Assembly: GCA_017546725.1 (NCBI GenBank)
Contig: JAFYRX010000036.1
Span: forward strand, 1-42,361
From: Alistipes sp.
Lineage (GTDB): Bacteria; Bacteroidota; Bacteroidia; Bacteroidales; Rikenellaceae
Reading direction: 5' to 3'
DNA: 42,361 nucleotides
In this document: in pieces, positions 33,230 to 42,219 of the stretch
Position numbering within the stretch: the first letter of the stretch is position 1
How the letters are laid out: every line of letters starts with the position of its first letter
Made by a program: the position numbers and the translations under genes
The notes under the pieces: model-generated
What the model saw: only the letters and a program-made list of their open reading frames with translations
Told to the model about the DNA's origin: nothing
Database searches by the model: none

Positions 33230-33638
33230 CGCCATATATAGAGCCGCACAAAGATTAGAGCGTAAGCCCTTGCCGCAAGAGTTTGAGGCGCGCGTAATGG
33301 CTCGCATAGAGCGAAGCCAACGACGTGAAGAGTTGCAGGAGAGTGCGCTCTTTGCTTCGGGCATTGTAGCAACCATCGCCCTGCTTGTATGGGCGGGGAT
33401 GCATTATGCCCCGACGCTCGACTTTTCGTTTTTTGACTCTATGAGGGAGAGTGCGCCACTAAATGATTTTTCGGTAAGCCCCAAAATCGATTGGCATTGG
33501 CCCAAGATGTCGTTTATCGAAAACATTTCGGAATACCGAATATTGTATATTATGGTGGCAATTACTATGGGGTTGCTGCTTGCCGACACATACATCCGTC
33601 AGCGCATACGACTCAGGTCGCAGGCAAAGGAGAAGTAA
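33210..33638 (+). CDS. membrane protein, probable anti-sigma factor or partner of the ECF sigma
   Basis: 142 residues. A charged cytosolic N terminus (about 1-45, with LPQEFEARVMARIERSQRREE) is followed by a transmembrane helix (about 48-67), an extracytoplasmic segment and a second helix (about 109-127). This layout, and the 20-base overlap with the sigma gene, fits a membrane anti-sigma factor, but no zinc-binding HxxxCxxC motif is present, so it is not a ZAS-type protein. Confident as a gene; moderate for the function. Confidence 0.75.
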   Translation: MNKEQNNAIYRAAQRLERKPLPQEFEARVMARIERSQRREELQESALFASGIVATIALLVWAGMHYAPTLDFSFFDSMRESAPLNDFSVSPKIDWHWPKMSFIENISEYRILYIMVAITMGLLLADTYIRQRIRLRSQAKEK

Positions 33639-33643
33639 AAACA

Positions 33644-33677
33644 AAAGGGTGTCGTACCAAATGCAGCGACACCCTTT
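33644..33677. terminator. bidirectional terminator between the sigma operon and the leftward lipoprotein gene
   Basis: An 11-bp perfect stem AAAGGGTGTCG (33644-33654) with CGACACCCTTT (33667-33677), 12-base loop. Confidence 0.85.
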
Positions 33678-33700
33678 CGTTATATTTACAGTTCGACTAA

Positions 33701-34438
33701 TTAAAACTCCACGTCAATATACAGAGGCAGGTGGTCCGAAGCCATAGGCTCATCGACAACCTCATAGTTCAAGACCTTGTAGTCGAAACCGTCGCGGCCC
33801 CAGATGTAATCAATCGCCCACATTGCGCCATCGGCGGGGAATGTAAAGCGAGTGGTGTCCGACAGCGGTTTCCACATCTCATCCATCTTGTGGCACTCCT
33901 CCGATGTGGGTAACATATTAAAATCGCCCGTAATAATCGCTGGCTTATCGTACTCCGACACAACCTGGCGGATAATATCTACCGACTCCTTGCGAGAATC
34001 GGCCACCAGCGAGAAGTGAGTATTACACAACAGATAATCATCATACTCCAACACGAGGAACGTGCGCACCTCCTCCTGACCGGGCAGGTGGATATTACGA
34101 TACGAGATAGGCTTCTCCTTAACCAATGCGGCAATACCATACAAACCCTTTGAACGCTCCAGCGCGGGGGCAAATATATAGTGCATACCCGTCATCTCGC
34201 CCAACGCCTTGGCTTGGTCCACCCAGCCCGAACGCTCGGCAACACTATCTACCTCCTGCAAGCCGACAAAGTCGGGATTAACACGCTTGATAACATCGGC
34301 AGCACGCTGCAAATCGGTATTATTATCCATACCTATGCCGATACGGATATTGTAACTCATAATGCGCATACGGTGCGGCTGACACGACACGCCGAGCAAC
34401 ACAACGGCGCACAACAACAGGGCCTTAAACTTCTTCAT
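33701..34438 (-). CDS. endonuclease/exonuclease/phosphatase-family lipoprotein, third paralogue
   Basis: 245 residues. Lipobox LGVSCQ (Cys19). The EEP catalytic set is complete: MSYNIRI, LQEVDS, CNTHFSL, TGDFNMLP, AIDYIWG and ASDHLPL. It is closer in length and motif wording to the protein at 9538-10296 than to its tandem partner. It follows the HMA-domain gene by 82 bases on the same strand and could be the last gene of that operon or be transcribed alone. Confidence 0.87.
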   Translation of the reverse strand: MKKFKALLLCAVVLLGVSCQPHRMRIMSYNIRIGIGMDNNTDLQRAADVIKRVNPDFVGLQEVDSVAERSGWVDQAKALGEMTGMHYIFAPALERSKGLYGIAALVKEKPISYRNIHLPGQEEVRTFLVLEYDDYLLCNTHFSLVADSRKESVDIIRQVVSEYDKPAIITGDFNMLPTSEECHKMDEMWKPLSDTTRFTFPADGAMWAIDYIWGRDGFDYKVLNYEVVDEPMASDHLPLYIDVEF

Positions 34439-34520
34439 CTTATTTTCCGGAATTAGATTATACTAACGAGGGGCAGTCCGATAATATCACCGAACACCCC
34501 TCTAAACTTTATTTCACAAA

Positions 34521-34829
34521 TTATTTCTTCTTGGCAGGAGCAACCTCAGCCTTAACCTTAACCTTCTGGAACGCCTTCAACAGCGCAGCATCATTGGTCT
34601 TTGCAGCGTCGTAAGTAACCGTTACCTCTTTGGTAGGCACATCAACCTTCACATCCTTGACACCCTTCTGGAAGGGGATGCTGTTGGTAATCTTCTTGGC
34701 GCAATTCTCGCAGTCGATATCGGTCAAGAATACAGTTGTTTTGGTCTCGGCGGGCTTCTTCTGCGCAAAAGCAGAGCATACGCCTACGCCCATAATTGCC
34801 ACAAGGCAAAGCAAAATAATCTTTTTCAT
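34521..34829 (-). CDS. exported heavy-metal-associated (HMA) domain protein
   Basis: 102 residues from the ATG at 34829 (MKKIILLCLV...), which gives a proper signal peptide ending near AFAQ; a 34877 start would bury it. One HMA fold follows, with the metal-binding CENC (in DIDCENCAKKI) and the beta-strand DVKVDVPTKEVTVTYD. The C terminus is lysine-rich. Periplasmic metal capture (copper most typical for CxxC HMA domains) is inferred. It lies 54 bases after the TonB receptor gene. Confidence 0.87.
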   Translation of the reverse strand: MKKIILLCLVAIMGVGVCSAFAQKKPAETKTTVFLTDIDCENCAKKITNSIPFQKGVKDVKVDVPTKEVTVTYDAAKTNDAALLKAFQKVKVKAEVAPAKKK

Positions 34830-34883
34830 CGTTTTTATTAGTTTTAAGTTTTTATTCCATTTTACGTTTTGCAGCAACTGCTA

Positions 34884-37259
34884 CTAATACAAATTATAGC
34901 GCAGACCGATATAGAACTTACGTCCCATAAGCGGGCCCCACACGCTAGACGAGTTAAAGGCGGGCGAGAATGGGTCAGCGGTGTTCAAAATCGGGTCCAT
35001 CTGCATATAGTTTCCGATATTCTCGCAACCTACATACACCTCCAAATCACGAATCTTGTGGCTCACCTGGGCATAGAACATAGGATATGCGGGCGAGAGG
35101 TCACTGCGCGAGATATCACCATCAAGCGAAGGGCGACGCATCGGGCCATTGTATTGAGCCGTAACATCAAATACCCAACGACGGAAAGGCGTAGCATATT
35201 GTACGTTAAGCAGAGTTTTATAACGACTTGTAAGCGGACGCTCAACCAAGTGACTCACACCATCACGCAATAGGCTAACCTTCGCATTTGTGTAGCGATA
35301 CGTTGCAAAGATATCGAGGCCCTTGACGGCTGTCCACTGGAAATCCACCTGATAGGTATCAGTAAATGAACGACCATTGGTGTTATAAATATTTACAAAG
35401 CCATCGCTAAACTCCTGGTCAGCAAGAACTGTATTATAGAGTTGTGTACGGAAATAGTCGAAACTCAACGTAGCATCATCATATCCGCCCAACTTGATAT
35501 ATTGCGTAAGGCTACCACCCGCAGTGAGCGCCTTCTCGATATCATCATCGAGGTTTGTGGCGTTTATCGTGCGACCTGTAGCCAACATCCAAATATTGTC
35601 TGTAAAAATATTTGCTCGACGATAACCCATACCTGCCGATGCACGGAAAACTGTAGAAGGGGTAATATCCCACTTGATATGAGAACGAGGAGTAAGAGCA
35701 AAATACTCTTTAGGCTTATATGAAGCCGAGGGCATAGACTCATCACTCGCAACACCTCCGAAGTTAGAGTTTGTTGCGCCCATCCAATCGCCACGCAAAC
35801 CCAACACCAACGAGAACTTCTCCTTGAGATTGTAGGTATATTCGGCATAGACACCAGGCTCAATATAGCGCATACTATTGAGAGTCTTATAATTGTTACG
35901 CTGTGGCACGCCGCCCTCAATAAGGCTACCTGCAACCACACTATTCAGCATATCCTCGTTGCTATTGGTAAGTGATGCCGAGGCTCCAAAAATCATAGAC
36001 GAACGAGTAGAGAAATAGTGCGCATACATAAAGTTAAACCACCAAGCGTGGTCGTAGGCATCAAAGCGGTTAAGACCGAAGTAAGCCTTCTCCTTGAAGT
36101 GGCTATAATCGGCCACAAATGCGATATTGGAACGCAACTCCTCATCCGCCTCTGCATCATAAACCGATTTACCGACGGGTGTACCGATCTTCAAATAGGC
36201 ATTCACGTTGCTGTTATCCATATGCGAGCCATATATAGAGAGACTCTTCTCCATCTCATCACGCATTGACTCCTTATAATCGTGCTGACCTCCCAAACGG
36301 TTCTCATCGACATATTTCCAACCCCAACGCACCTGAGTACCACCAACCGTCTGCCACAACCACTTATTGGCAATGTTTATCTGATTAGCCTCGGGCAAAT
36401 CGCGGAAACCATCGTGATTACGGTCGTGAGACTGCGTATCCATTGAGCCGTGAGCCAAGATAACGGTAGAAAGACGCTTATCGGCCGTCAAAGGAATAGC
36501 AGAAGAGAGGTTTATTTCGGGTTTAAGTTCGCTATCGAGATAGAGATTTACGAACAAACGCTCCTCATCGGTAGGCTTACGGTGCTCGAGATTGATTTGG
36601 CCCGTAATAGCCTCGTGACCAGCCGTTACAGATGACACACCCTTTGATACCTGGATAGAATTGAGCCACATACCGGGCGTATAATTCAAACCGTAAGGCG
36701 AACTCAAACCTCGCATAACAGGGCGATTCTCATCCAGCATCTGCGTATAGGTACCTGTCAAACCGAGCATCTTGATTTGGCGTGCACCCGATATAGCATC
36801 ACTATAACCCACTGTAACCGAAGCCGAATTTTCGAAACTCTCAGCCAGATTACAGCAAGCCATCTTACACAATCCTGCGAAAGATATTGTCTCACCCTTG
36901 AGGATACCGTCACGCTTAACATAATTGCCCAAACCTCCCTCGACAACAACCTCCTCCAACTCGGTATCGGGTTTCAATTCGAAATTAATTTTTGTCTGTC
37001 CGTCAGCAACCTTAACGGTATCGGCACGATAACCTACATAGGTCGCTACAAGCGTATCATAACCCTTGACACGATGGATATTATACCCACCATCGACATT
37101 GCTACTCACGCCAACTGTCGTATTGAGCCAATAGATAGCCGCACCAACCAAAGGCTCTTTGGTATCGGATGCTGACACAACACCACTAACGGCTTGAGCC
37201 GATGCTACGACACTAAGAAATGAAAAAACGACTGCAAATAAAATATTTTTGATTTTCAT
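34884..37259 (-). CDS. TonB-dependent outer-membrane receptor, probably for metal uptake
   Basis: 791 residues. Signal peptide, a carboxypeptidase-regulatory-like N-terminal domain (about 22-95), a plug domain (about 110-225) and a 22-strand barrel ending in KFYIGLRYNLY with the terminal aromatic residue. The plug carries a cysteine pair in KMACCNLAESFENSASV and then RQIKMLGLTGTYTQML; I recall this ACCNLxESFE motif from TonB receptors that travel with HMA-domain proteins. The neighbours (HMA protein after, Cys/His-rich protein before) support metal import, most likely copper, but substrate is not proven. Confidence 0.88.
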   Translation of the reverse strand: MKIKNILFAVVFSFLSVVASAQAVSGVVSASDTKEPLVGAAIYWLNTTVGVSSNVDGGYNIHRVKGYDTLVATYVGYRADTVKVADGQTKINFELKPDTELEEVVVEGGLGNYVKRDGILKGETISFAGLCKMACCNLAESFENSASVTVGYSDAISGARQIKMLGLTGTYTQMLDENRPVMRGLSSPYGLNYTPGMWLNSIQVSKGVSSVTAGHEAITGQINLEHRKPTDEERLFVNLYLDSELKPEINLSSAIPLTADKRLSTVILAHGSMDTQSHDRNHDGFRDLPEANQINIANKWLWQTVGGTQVRWGWKYVDENRLGGQHDYKESMRDEMEKSLSIYGSHMDNSNVNAYLKIGTPVGKSVYDAEADEELRSNIAFVADYSHFKEKAYFGLNRFDAYDHAWWFNFMYAHYFSTRSSMIFGASASLTNSNEDMLNSVVAGSLIEGGVPQRNNYKTLNSMRYIEPGVYAEYTYNLKEKFSLVLGLRGDWMGATNSNFGGVASDESMPSASYKPKEYFALTPRSHIKWDITPSTVFRASAGMGYRRANIFTDNIWMLATGRTINATNLDDDIEKALTAGGSLTQYIKLGGYDDATLSFDYFRTQLYNTVLADQEFSDGFVNIYNTNGRSFTDTYQVDFQWTAVKGLDIFATYRYTNAKVSLLRDGVSHLVERPLTSRYKTLLNVQYATPFRRWVFDVTAQYNGPMRRPSLDGDISRSDLSPAYPMFYAQVSHKIRDLEVYVGCENIGNYMQMDPILNTADPFSPAFNSSSVWGPLMGRKFYIGLRYNLY

Positions 37260-37330
37260 CTTTTTGAATTTTGATATAATTAAACACCAGTTTTGCGACC
37301 TCCACTACACCGTCGCAACTACTCGCTGAA

Positions 37331-37798
37331 TTATACCAAAGCAGGCGGGGCTCGTAAACTATCCCCGCGATTATGAGCCCCCAGGAGCGGAGGCAATAAA
37401 TATCGATTATAAGATGTTACACCCGTCGCTACGACATCAATCTCAACATCGGCAAACGTATATGCAACGACAGCCCACAACATCAAACTGCGCGAGATGT
37501 CGTCATCGGCAGCATTACGGGTTTGGGTGTATAATTTTATCTCTGTAGAGTGATTGTGCTGGCATTTGCAACCATCGTCACCTATTTTAGGCTGACAACC
37601 CTGACAGTTCTCGTGAATATCAGAACACTCGTTGTCACAATCACAAGAGTGGGTATGAGCAAAGGCTGTATGTACATCGGCCGAATGATTGCACTTGCAA
37701 CGACAAGTAAGTGACACAACATCAAATGCCACCGTCACCGAGAGGTAAAGGAGCATCATTACCAATGTCGCAAAAAATCTATACACCTGCCTACGCAT
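37331..37798 (-). CDS. exported cysteine/histidine-rich protein, probable metal binder
   Basis: 155 residues from the ATG at 37798. An N-terminal hydrophobic segment (about 9-26) suggests export or anchoring. Residues about 28-100 hold roughly ten cysteines and seven histidines in short clusters: CRCKC, HTHSCDCDNEC, CQGC, CKCQHNH. A second hydrophobic stretch follows (about 105-125). No domain is recognised with certainty. Its place directly before a TonB receptor and an HMA protein points to binding of copper, zinc or another soft metal at the cell envelope; that is inference. Confidence 0.72.
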   Translation of the reverse strand: MRRQVYRFFATLVMMLLYLSVTVAFDVVSLTCRCKCNHSADVHTAFAHTHSCDCDNECSDIHENCQGCQPKIGDDGCKCQHNHSTEIKLYTQTRNAADDDISRSLMLWAVVAYTFADVEIDVVATGVTSYNRYLLPPLLGAHNRGDSLRAPPALV

Positions 37799-37817
37799 CT
37801 TCGCCGTCAATTATTCA

Positions 37818-38084
37818 TTATTCGACCAAACCACACTCCTGCATACGCTTAATCCACGCCTCTGCATCGCTCTTGGCTACAGTCTCCTCAACATCGTAGT
37901 TTTCGCATAAAGCCGCCACTGCATCTTCTACGCCAAAATCCTTACCTTCCAACTCCTTCCACAGAAGCAGTGCGCTGTCATTTAGAGTGATAATTTGAGT
38001 CATATCAGAATTGCCGCATCCTTGTAGGATGACTACATTTTCACCCGCTATTTGACGCACCTTATATTCCGACTTAATCTTCAT
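37818..38084 (-). CDS. PqqD-family small protein
   Basis: 88 residues from the ATG at 38084 (MKIKSEYKVRQIAGENVVI), the family's usual opening; an in-frame ATG at 38102 adds six residues. The PqqD winged-helix core is recognisable: IITLNDSALLLWKEL, then VEDAVAALCENYDVEETVAKSDAEAWI split by turns. PqqD-like domains present peptides to radical-SAM or other modifying enzymes, but none is nearby. It is the first gene of the leftward run that leads to the Cys/His-rich protein, 19 bases on. Confidence 0.8.
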   Translation of the reverse strand: MKIKSEYKVRQIAGENVVILQGCGNSDMTQIITLNDSALLLWKELEGKDFGVEDAVAALCENYDVEETVAKSDAEAWIKRMQECGLVE

Positions 38085-38113
38085 ATTATCAACGTATTTC
38101 ATTATTTCCGCGA

Positions 38114-38121
38114 CAAATATA
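38114..38121 (-). promoter_or_regulatory. promoter -7 element for the pqqD-TonB-HMA run
   Basis: Minus strand TATATTTG matches TAnnTTTG. No convincing -33 box at the right distance. It favours the ATG at 38084 (leader of about 25 bases) over the one at 38102. Confidence 0.45.
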
Positions 38122-38153
38122 CGAAAAAAATAACAAATCAGCGGTTTTTTACC

Positions 38154-38161
38154 TATTTTTG
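38154..38161 (+). promoter_or_regulatory. promoter -7 element for recQ
   Basis: TATTTTTG matches TAnnTTTG and ends six bases before the recQ ATG at 38168, so transcription would start at or next to the start codon. No clear -33 box. Confidence 0.4.
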
Positions 38162-38167
38162 CAACAT

Positions 38168-40090
38168 ATGAAGAGTCATCACGGCGACATAGAGCACCGC
38201 CTATTGGAGGTGTTAAATAAATTCTGGGGCTACAATGAATTCCGCCCTGGGCAGAAGGCTATTATCGATGCTGTTGTGAATCGTTATGACACTCTGGCCC
38301 TGATGCCTACGGGTGGCGGCAAATCATTGACGTATCAGGTGCCGACTATGGCATCCGATGGACTATGCATTGTCATAACGCCCCTCATCGCGCTGATGAA
38401 AGACCAGGTGGACCGACTGCGACAGATGGGCATATCAGCCACTGCCATACATTCGGGAATGTCATATTCGCAAATCGACATAGCATTGGACAACTGCGTT
38501 TATGGCGATATGAAATTCCTATACATTGCACCCGAACGCTTGGCTACGGAGTCGTTCAGATTGCGAGTGCAACGTATGAACGTAAGTCTGCTAGCCGTTG
38601 ATGAGGCCCACTGCATATCGCAATGGGGTTACGATTTCCGCCCATCGTATCTTCGCATTAAAGAGGTAAGAAAACTCTTGCCAGACGTACCAGTATTGGC
38701 CCTCACAGCCTCCGCCACACCGATGGTTGCCGAGGATATTATGCGCCAATTGGATTTCGACAAACCAAATATTTTACGCAGTAGTTTTGCCCGCCCCAAC
38801 CTATCGTTTGCTGTTCGCCATACTGACGACAAAAACGAGCAACTGATGAGAGTTGTAAACAATGTCGATGGAGCAGGAATCGTCTATATGCGCTCCCGCG
38901 AAGGATGCGAGCAATTGGCGGAAGTTCTGCGCCAACAAGGCATCTCTGCATCATACTACCACGCTGGTCTGCCTCACGCTGAGCGCACTATGCGACAGGA
39001 GGAGTGGACATCGGGCAAGACACGCATTATGGTGGCTACAAACGCCTTCGGAATGGGTATTGACAAAGCCGATGTAAGGTTCGTCGTACACTACTCAATG
39101 TGTGACTCTCTGGAAAATTACTATCAGGAGGCTGGTCGTGCAGGACGTGACGGTAAGCGCAGTTATGCTGTATTATTAGCAGCATCGGATGATAACTCAA
39201 AGATTGTAAAACATTTTGATGCAGAATTTCCACCGCTTGACGACATCAAGAACATATACGAGAAGATATGTAACTATCTGCAGGTCCCCATCGGCGACGG
39301 ACTATACTCGTCGTTTGTTTTTAACATCCACGATTTTTGCGTTCGTGAACGCATCTTCGGAGGTAAGATACGTTCGGCGTTAAAACTATTGCAACAGAAT
39401 GGTTATATGACACTAACCGAAGAGTTGGAGAATCCTGCAAAAATACTCTTTTGTATCAGCCGCGATGATTTGTACAAAGTACGCATAGACCGTCAAGATT
39501 TAGACCATATCATTCGCACCATACTACGAATGTACAATGGTGTGTTTACAGAGTTCAAAGCGATACGCGAGCAGGATATTGCAGCATCGAGCGGCTATAC
39601 CATTGAGCGCGTAAAGGAGTTACTGAAGAGAATGTGGCAGATGAGAATCATACGCTATATTCCATCCAACACTTCGCCTATGATTTTCTTCGACGAGGAG
39701 CGACTTCCGACGAAGGACATATATATTTCGCCCGACACCTATCTGCATCGTAAGCGACTAATAAGCGAACGTTTCGAAAATATGGTCGTTTATGCTTCCA
39801 ACCAGACAGAGTGTCGCAGCGTAGTCGTACAACGTTACTTCGGAGATAACGAAGCACAACCCTGCGGGATATGTGATGTATGTCTGGCAAAACGCAAACG
39901 CGCAAAGAATGACGCTAATACACTATGTGACACGATATTACACTTGCTTTCAAAAAAACCTTTAGATGCAAGAGAGATAAGCCGTCAAATCAAAGCCGAC
40001 CTACAAACCGTAGCCGCTTCTATAGACATATTGAAGGCTGAAAATAAAATATCTGCCACGAGTGACGGAAAACTGACAATAATTGAGTAA
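38168..40090 (+). CDS. recQ: ATP-dependent DNA helicase RecQ
   Basis: 640 residues from the ATG at 38168 (a TTG three codons earlier is less likely). Walker A PTGGGKS (47-53), DEAH (145-148), the aromatic-rich loop HCISQWGYDFRPSY, and motif VI QEAGRAGRDG (320-329). The RQC zinc site is formed by Cys549, Cys566, Cys569 and Cys572. The C-terminal end is a winged-helix-like segment; I do not see a typical HRDC domain. RecQ unwinds recombination and replication intermediates. It is followed by an exonuclease gene after 24 bases. Confidence 0.94.
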   Translation: MKSHHGDIEHRLLEVLNKFWGYNEFRPGQKAIIDAVVNRYDTLALMPTGGGKSLTYQVPTMASDGLCIVITPLIALMKDQVDRLRQMGISATAIHSGMSYSQIDIALDNCVYGDMKFLYIAPERLATESFRLRVQRMNVSLLAVDEAHCISQWGYDFRPSYLRIKEVRKLLPDVPVLALTASATPMVAEDIMRQLDFDKPNILRSSFARPNLSFAVRHTDDKNEQLMRVVNNVDGAGIVYMRSREGCEQLAEVLRQQGISASYYHAGLPHAERTMRQEEWTSGKTRIMVATNAFGMGIDKADVRFVVHYSMCDSLENYYQEAGRAGRDGKRSYAVLLAASDDNSKIVKHFDAEFPPLDDIKNIYEKICNYLQVPIGDGLYSSFVFNIHDFCVRERIFGGKIRSALKLLQQNGYMTLTEELENPAKILFCISRDDLYKVRIDRQDLDHIIRTILRMYNGVFTEFKAIREQDIAASSGYTIERVKELLKRMWQMRIIRYIPSNTSPMIFFDEERLPTKDIYISPDTYLHRKRLISERFENMVVYASNQTECRSVVVQRYFGDNEAQPCGICDVCLAKRKRAKNDANTLCDTILHLLSKKPLDAREISRQIKADLQTVAASIDILKAENKISATSDGKLTIIE

Positions 40091-40114
40091 CTTTGTAGTT
40101 TGAATAATAGGAAA

Positions 40115-40870
40115 ATGGTATTTCAAGCGACTATAAGCAATGAGCAGACTGCGGCACTCGACTCGGCACACTTCGATGGCGAGATTATTGTCGTAGAGCG
40201 TGACGAACAGATAAAAGATGTTTGTCGCGACCTCTCTGCCCAGAAGATTATAGGCTTCGATACCGAAACACGACCTTCGTTCAAGGCTGGAGTTACCAAC
40301 AAGGTTGCCCTGCTGCAACTCTCGACACGCAAGCGATGCTACTTGATTCGCCTATGTCGCACAAAATTACACAACTCTCTACTCAAGATTTTGAGCAACC
40401 CTAATATCATCAAAATCGGAGCAGATGTGGCTGGCGACATACGCTCACTACACGTTCTGCGCCACTTCAACGAGCGAGGGTTTGTGGATTTGCAACAGAT
40501 AGCCTGCAGATGGGGTATCGAGGAGAAGAGTTTACGCAAATTATCGGCCATCGTTTTAGGCCAACGTGTTTCAAAAGCACAACGCTTGAGCAATTGGGAG
40601 GCAGGAAAACTTACTCCGCAACAACAGATGTATGCAGCGACAGATGCTTGGGTATGCATAAAGATATATGACAAGTTGATGGCTACGGTGCCCATTGTAC
40701 AAACCCCGATTGTTGAAGTTCCGACCACTCAACCAAAGCCACAAGTAAAGGTAGCGACAACAGAGAAGGTCAGAAATGAGGTTGCAAAGGGTGAAGACAA
40801 GACAGCAAAGCCCAAACGCAGATTTAGACCAAGAAGAAAAGAGAAACATAGTACTAGTAATAAATTATGA
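40115..40870 (+). CDS. DEDDy-type 3'-5' exonuclease
   Basis: 251 residues from the ATG at 40115. The RNase D/WRN-exo fold is visible: ExoI GFDTETRP, ExoII around GADVAGDIRSL, and ExoIII YAATDAWV with the tyrosine of the DEDDy type. The last 70 residues are a low-complexity Pro/Thr/Lys/Arg tail ending RRFRPRRKEK, probably nucleic-acid binding. Its ATG lies 24 bases after recQ; the helicase-plus-exonuclease pair recalls the fused architecture of WRN, though they are separate here. Its TGA overlaps the next ATG (ATGA). Confidence 0.9.
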   Translation: MVFQATISNEQTAALDSAHFDGEIIVVERDEQIKDVCRDLSAQKIIGFDTETRPSFKAGVTNKVALLQLSTRKRCYLIRLCRTKLHNSLLKILSNPNIIKIGADVAGDIRSLHVLRHFNERGFVDLQQIACRWGIEEKSLRKLSAIVLGQRVSKAQRLSNWEAGKLTPQQQMYAATDAWVCIKIYDKLMATVPIVQTPIVEVPTTQPKPQVKVATTEKVRNEVAKGEDKTAKPKRRFRPRRKEKHSTSNKL

Positions 40871-42066
40871 TAAAGACACAGATATATCTCCGTCGAGGTA
40901 AGGAGGAGTCGTTGATGCGTCGCCACCCCTGGATTTTTTCGGGAGCCATCGAGCGTATAAAGAGTAGCGAAGAGGAGATTAAGGAGGGTGAGATAGTCGA
41001 TGTATTTACCAAACAAGGTGAGTTCATTGCTCGCGGTCACTACCAAATTGGCTCAATCGCCGTCAGAGTTTTAACCTTCGAGCAGGAGAATATTAACCAG
41101 CAATGGTGGGATAAGAAAATCGCGGTAGCATACGATGTGCGTCGCACATTGAATCTTACAGACAACGAGCAGACAACCTGCTATCGTTTGATTCACGGCG
41201 AGGGAGACTCATTGCCTGGATTGGTCGTTGATATATACGACAAGACTGCCGTTGTACAGTGTCACTCGGTGGGTATGTATCTCTCTCGTATGGCTATTGC
41301 CGAGGCTCTACGCAACACTTACGGAGATAAATTGACCGCTATATATGACAAGAGTTCGCAGACCGTTCCATTCAAGGCTGGCCTTAATGCCGTAGATGGT
41401 TACATCTGGGGGCACTCGGAGCAAAAATCGCACGTCGTATTGGAAAATGGTCAAAAATTCCTTGTAAATTGGGAGGAGGGCCAAAAGACTGGATTCTTCC
41501 TTGACCAGCGTTACAACCGCGAATTGGTGAAGCATTATTCAAAAGGTCGCACCGTACTCAACACGTTCTGTTATACTGGAGGATTTTCGGTATATGCCGC
41601 AGCAGGTGGCGCTGTTGAGGTCTGTTCGGTAGATGCTTCAGAGCGAGCCGTGAAGTTGGCAGACGAGAATATGCGCCTCAACTTTGGAGACACGATTCCT
41701 CACGAGGCCGTAGCAGCAGATGCAGTAGAGTACATCAAGCAGATTGGCAACAAATACGATTTGATTATTCTCGACCCGCCCGCATTTGCCAAGCACCACA
41801 AGGTGTTGGGTAACGCAATGCAAGGATATAAGCGAATCAATGCACGAGCCTTGTCGCAGATTAAGAGCGGAGGAATACTCTTTACATTCTCTTGTTCGCA
41901 GGCTGTAAGCAAAGAGTTGTTCCGCACGACGGTATTTTCGGCAGCAGCCATCGCTGGTCGCAAGGTACGCATCCTACATCAACTCACACAACCTGCCGAC
42001 CACCCTATCAACATCTATCACCCCGAAGGTGAATATTTGAAGGGATTGGTATTATATGTAGAGTAA
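40867..42066 (+). CDS. rlmI: 23S rRNA (cytosine-C5)-methyltransferase, RlmI-type class I SAM enzyme
   Basis: 399 residues. An N-terminal PUA domain (about 1-75, with RHPWIFSGAIERI and GEFIARGHYQ) precedes a Rossmann methyltransferase domain: the SAM-binding LNTFCYTGGFSVYAAAGGA (motif I), SVDASERAV (motif II), LDPPAFAK (motif IV) and FSCSQAVS with the catalytic-type cysteine. RlmI makes m5C1962 in 23S rRNA of E. coli; the precise target here is inferred. It overlaps the exonuclease stop by four bases and closes the recQ operon. Confidence 0.9.
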   Translation: MIKTQIYLRRGKEESLMRRHPWIFSGAIERIKSSEEEIKEGEIVDVFTKQGEFIARGHYQIGSIAVRVLTFEQENINQQWWDKKIAVAYDVRRTLNLTDNEQTTCYRLIHGEGDSLPGLVVDIYDKTAVVQCHSVGMYLSRMAIAEALRNTYGDKLTAIYDKSSQTVPFKAGLNAVDGYIWGHSEQKSHVVLENGQKFLVNWEEGQKTGFFLDQRYNRELVKHYSKGRTVLNTFCYTGGFSVYAAAGGAVEVCSVDASERAVKLADENMRLNFGDTIPHEAVAADAVEYIKQIGNKYDLIILDPPAFAKHHKVLGNAMQGYKRINARALSQIKSGGILFTFSCSQAVSKELFRTTVFSAAAIAGRKVRILHQLTQPADHPINIYHPEGEYLKGLVLYVE

Positions 42067-42090
42067 GTGGGGGTATAAATCCGACAACAA

Positions 42091-42135
42091 AATATAGGCT
42101 ATCTGCAACATTGTGCGATAGCCTATATTATTTTA
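42091..42135 (+). terminator. terminator of the recQ-exonuclease-rlmI operon
   Basis: A 13-bp perfect stem AATATAGGCTATC (42091-42103) with GATAGCCTATATT (42117-42129), 13-base loop, then ATTTTAT. Confidence 0.87.
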
Positions 42136-42163
42136 TACATATAAAGGTAATGATGCCGAAACA

Positions 42164-42197
42164 AAAGCCCCGAATCCGTTACAAGATTCGGGGCTTT
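42164..42197 (-). terminator. terminator of nifJ
   Basis: A 13-bp perfect stem AAAGCCCCGAATC (42164-42176) with GATTCGGGGCTTT (42185-42197), 8-base loop; on the minus strand it ends in TTTTG. Confidence 0.87.
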
Positions 42198-42219
42198 ACG
42201 TATATGGATATTAATCAAA

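Noticed and set aside
34439-34520. GAGGGG/CCCCTC inverted repeat between the HMA and lipoprotein genes as a terminator
   Set aside because: Only a 6-bp stem around a long loop and no T tract on the relevant strand.
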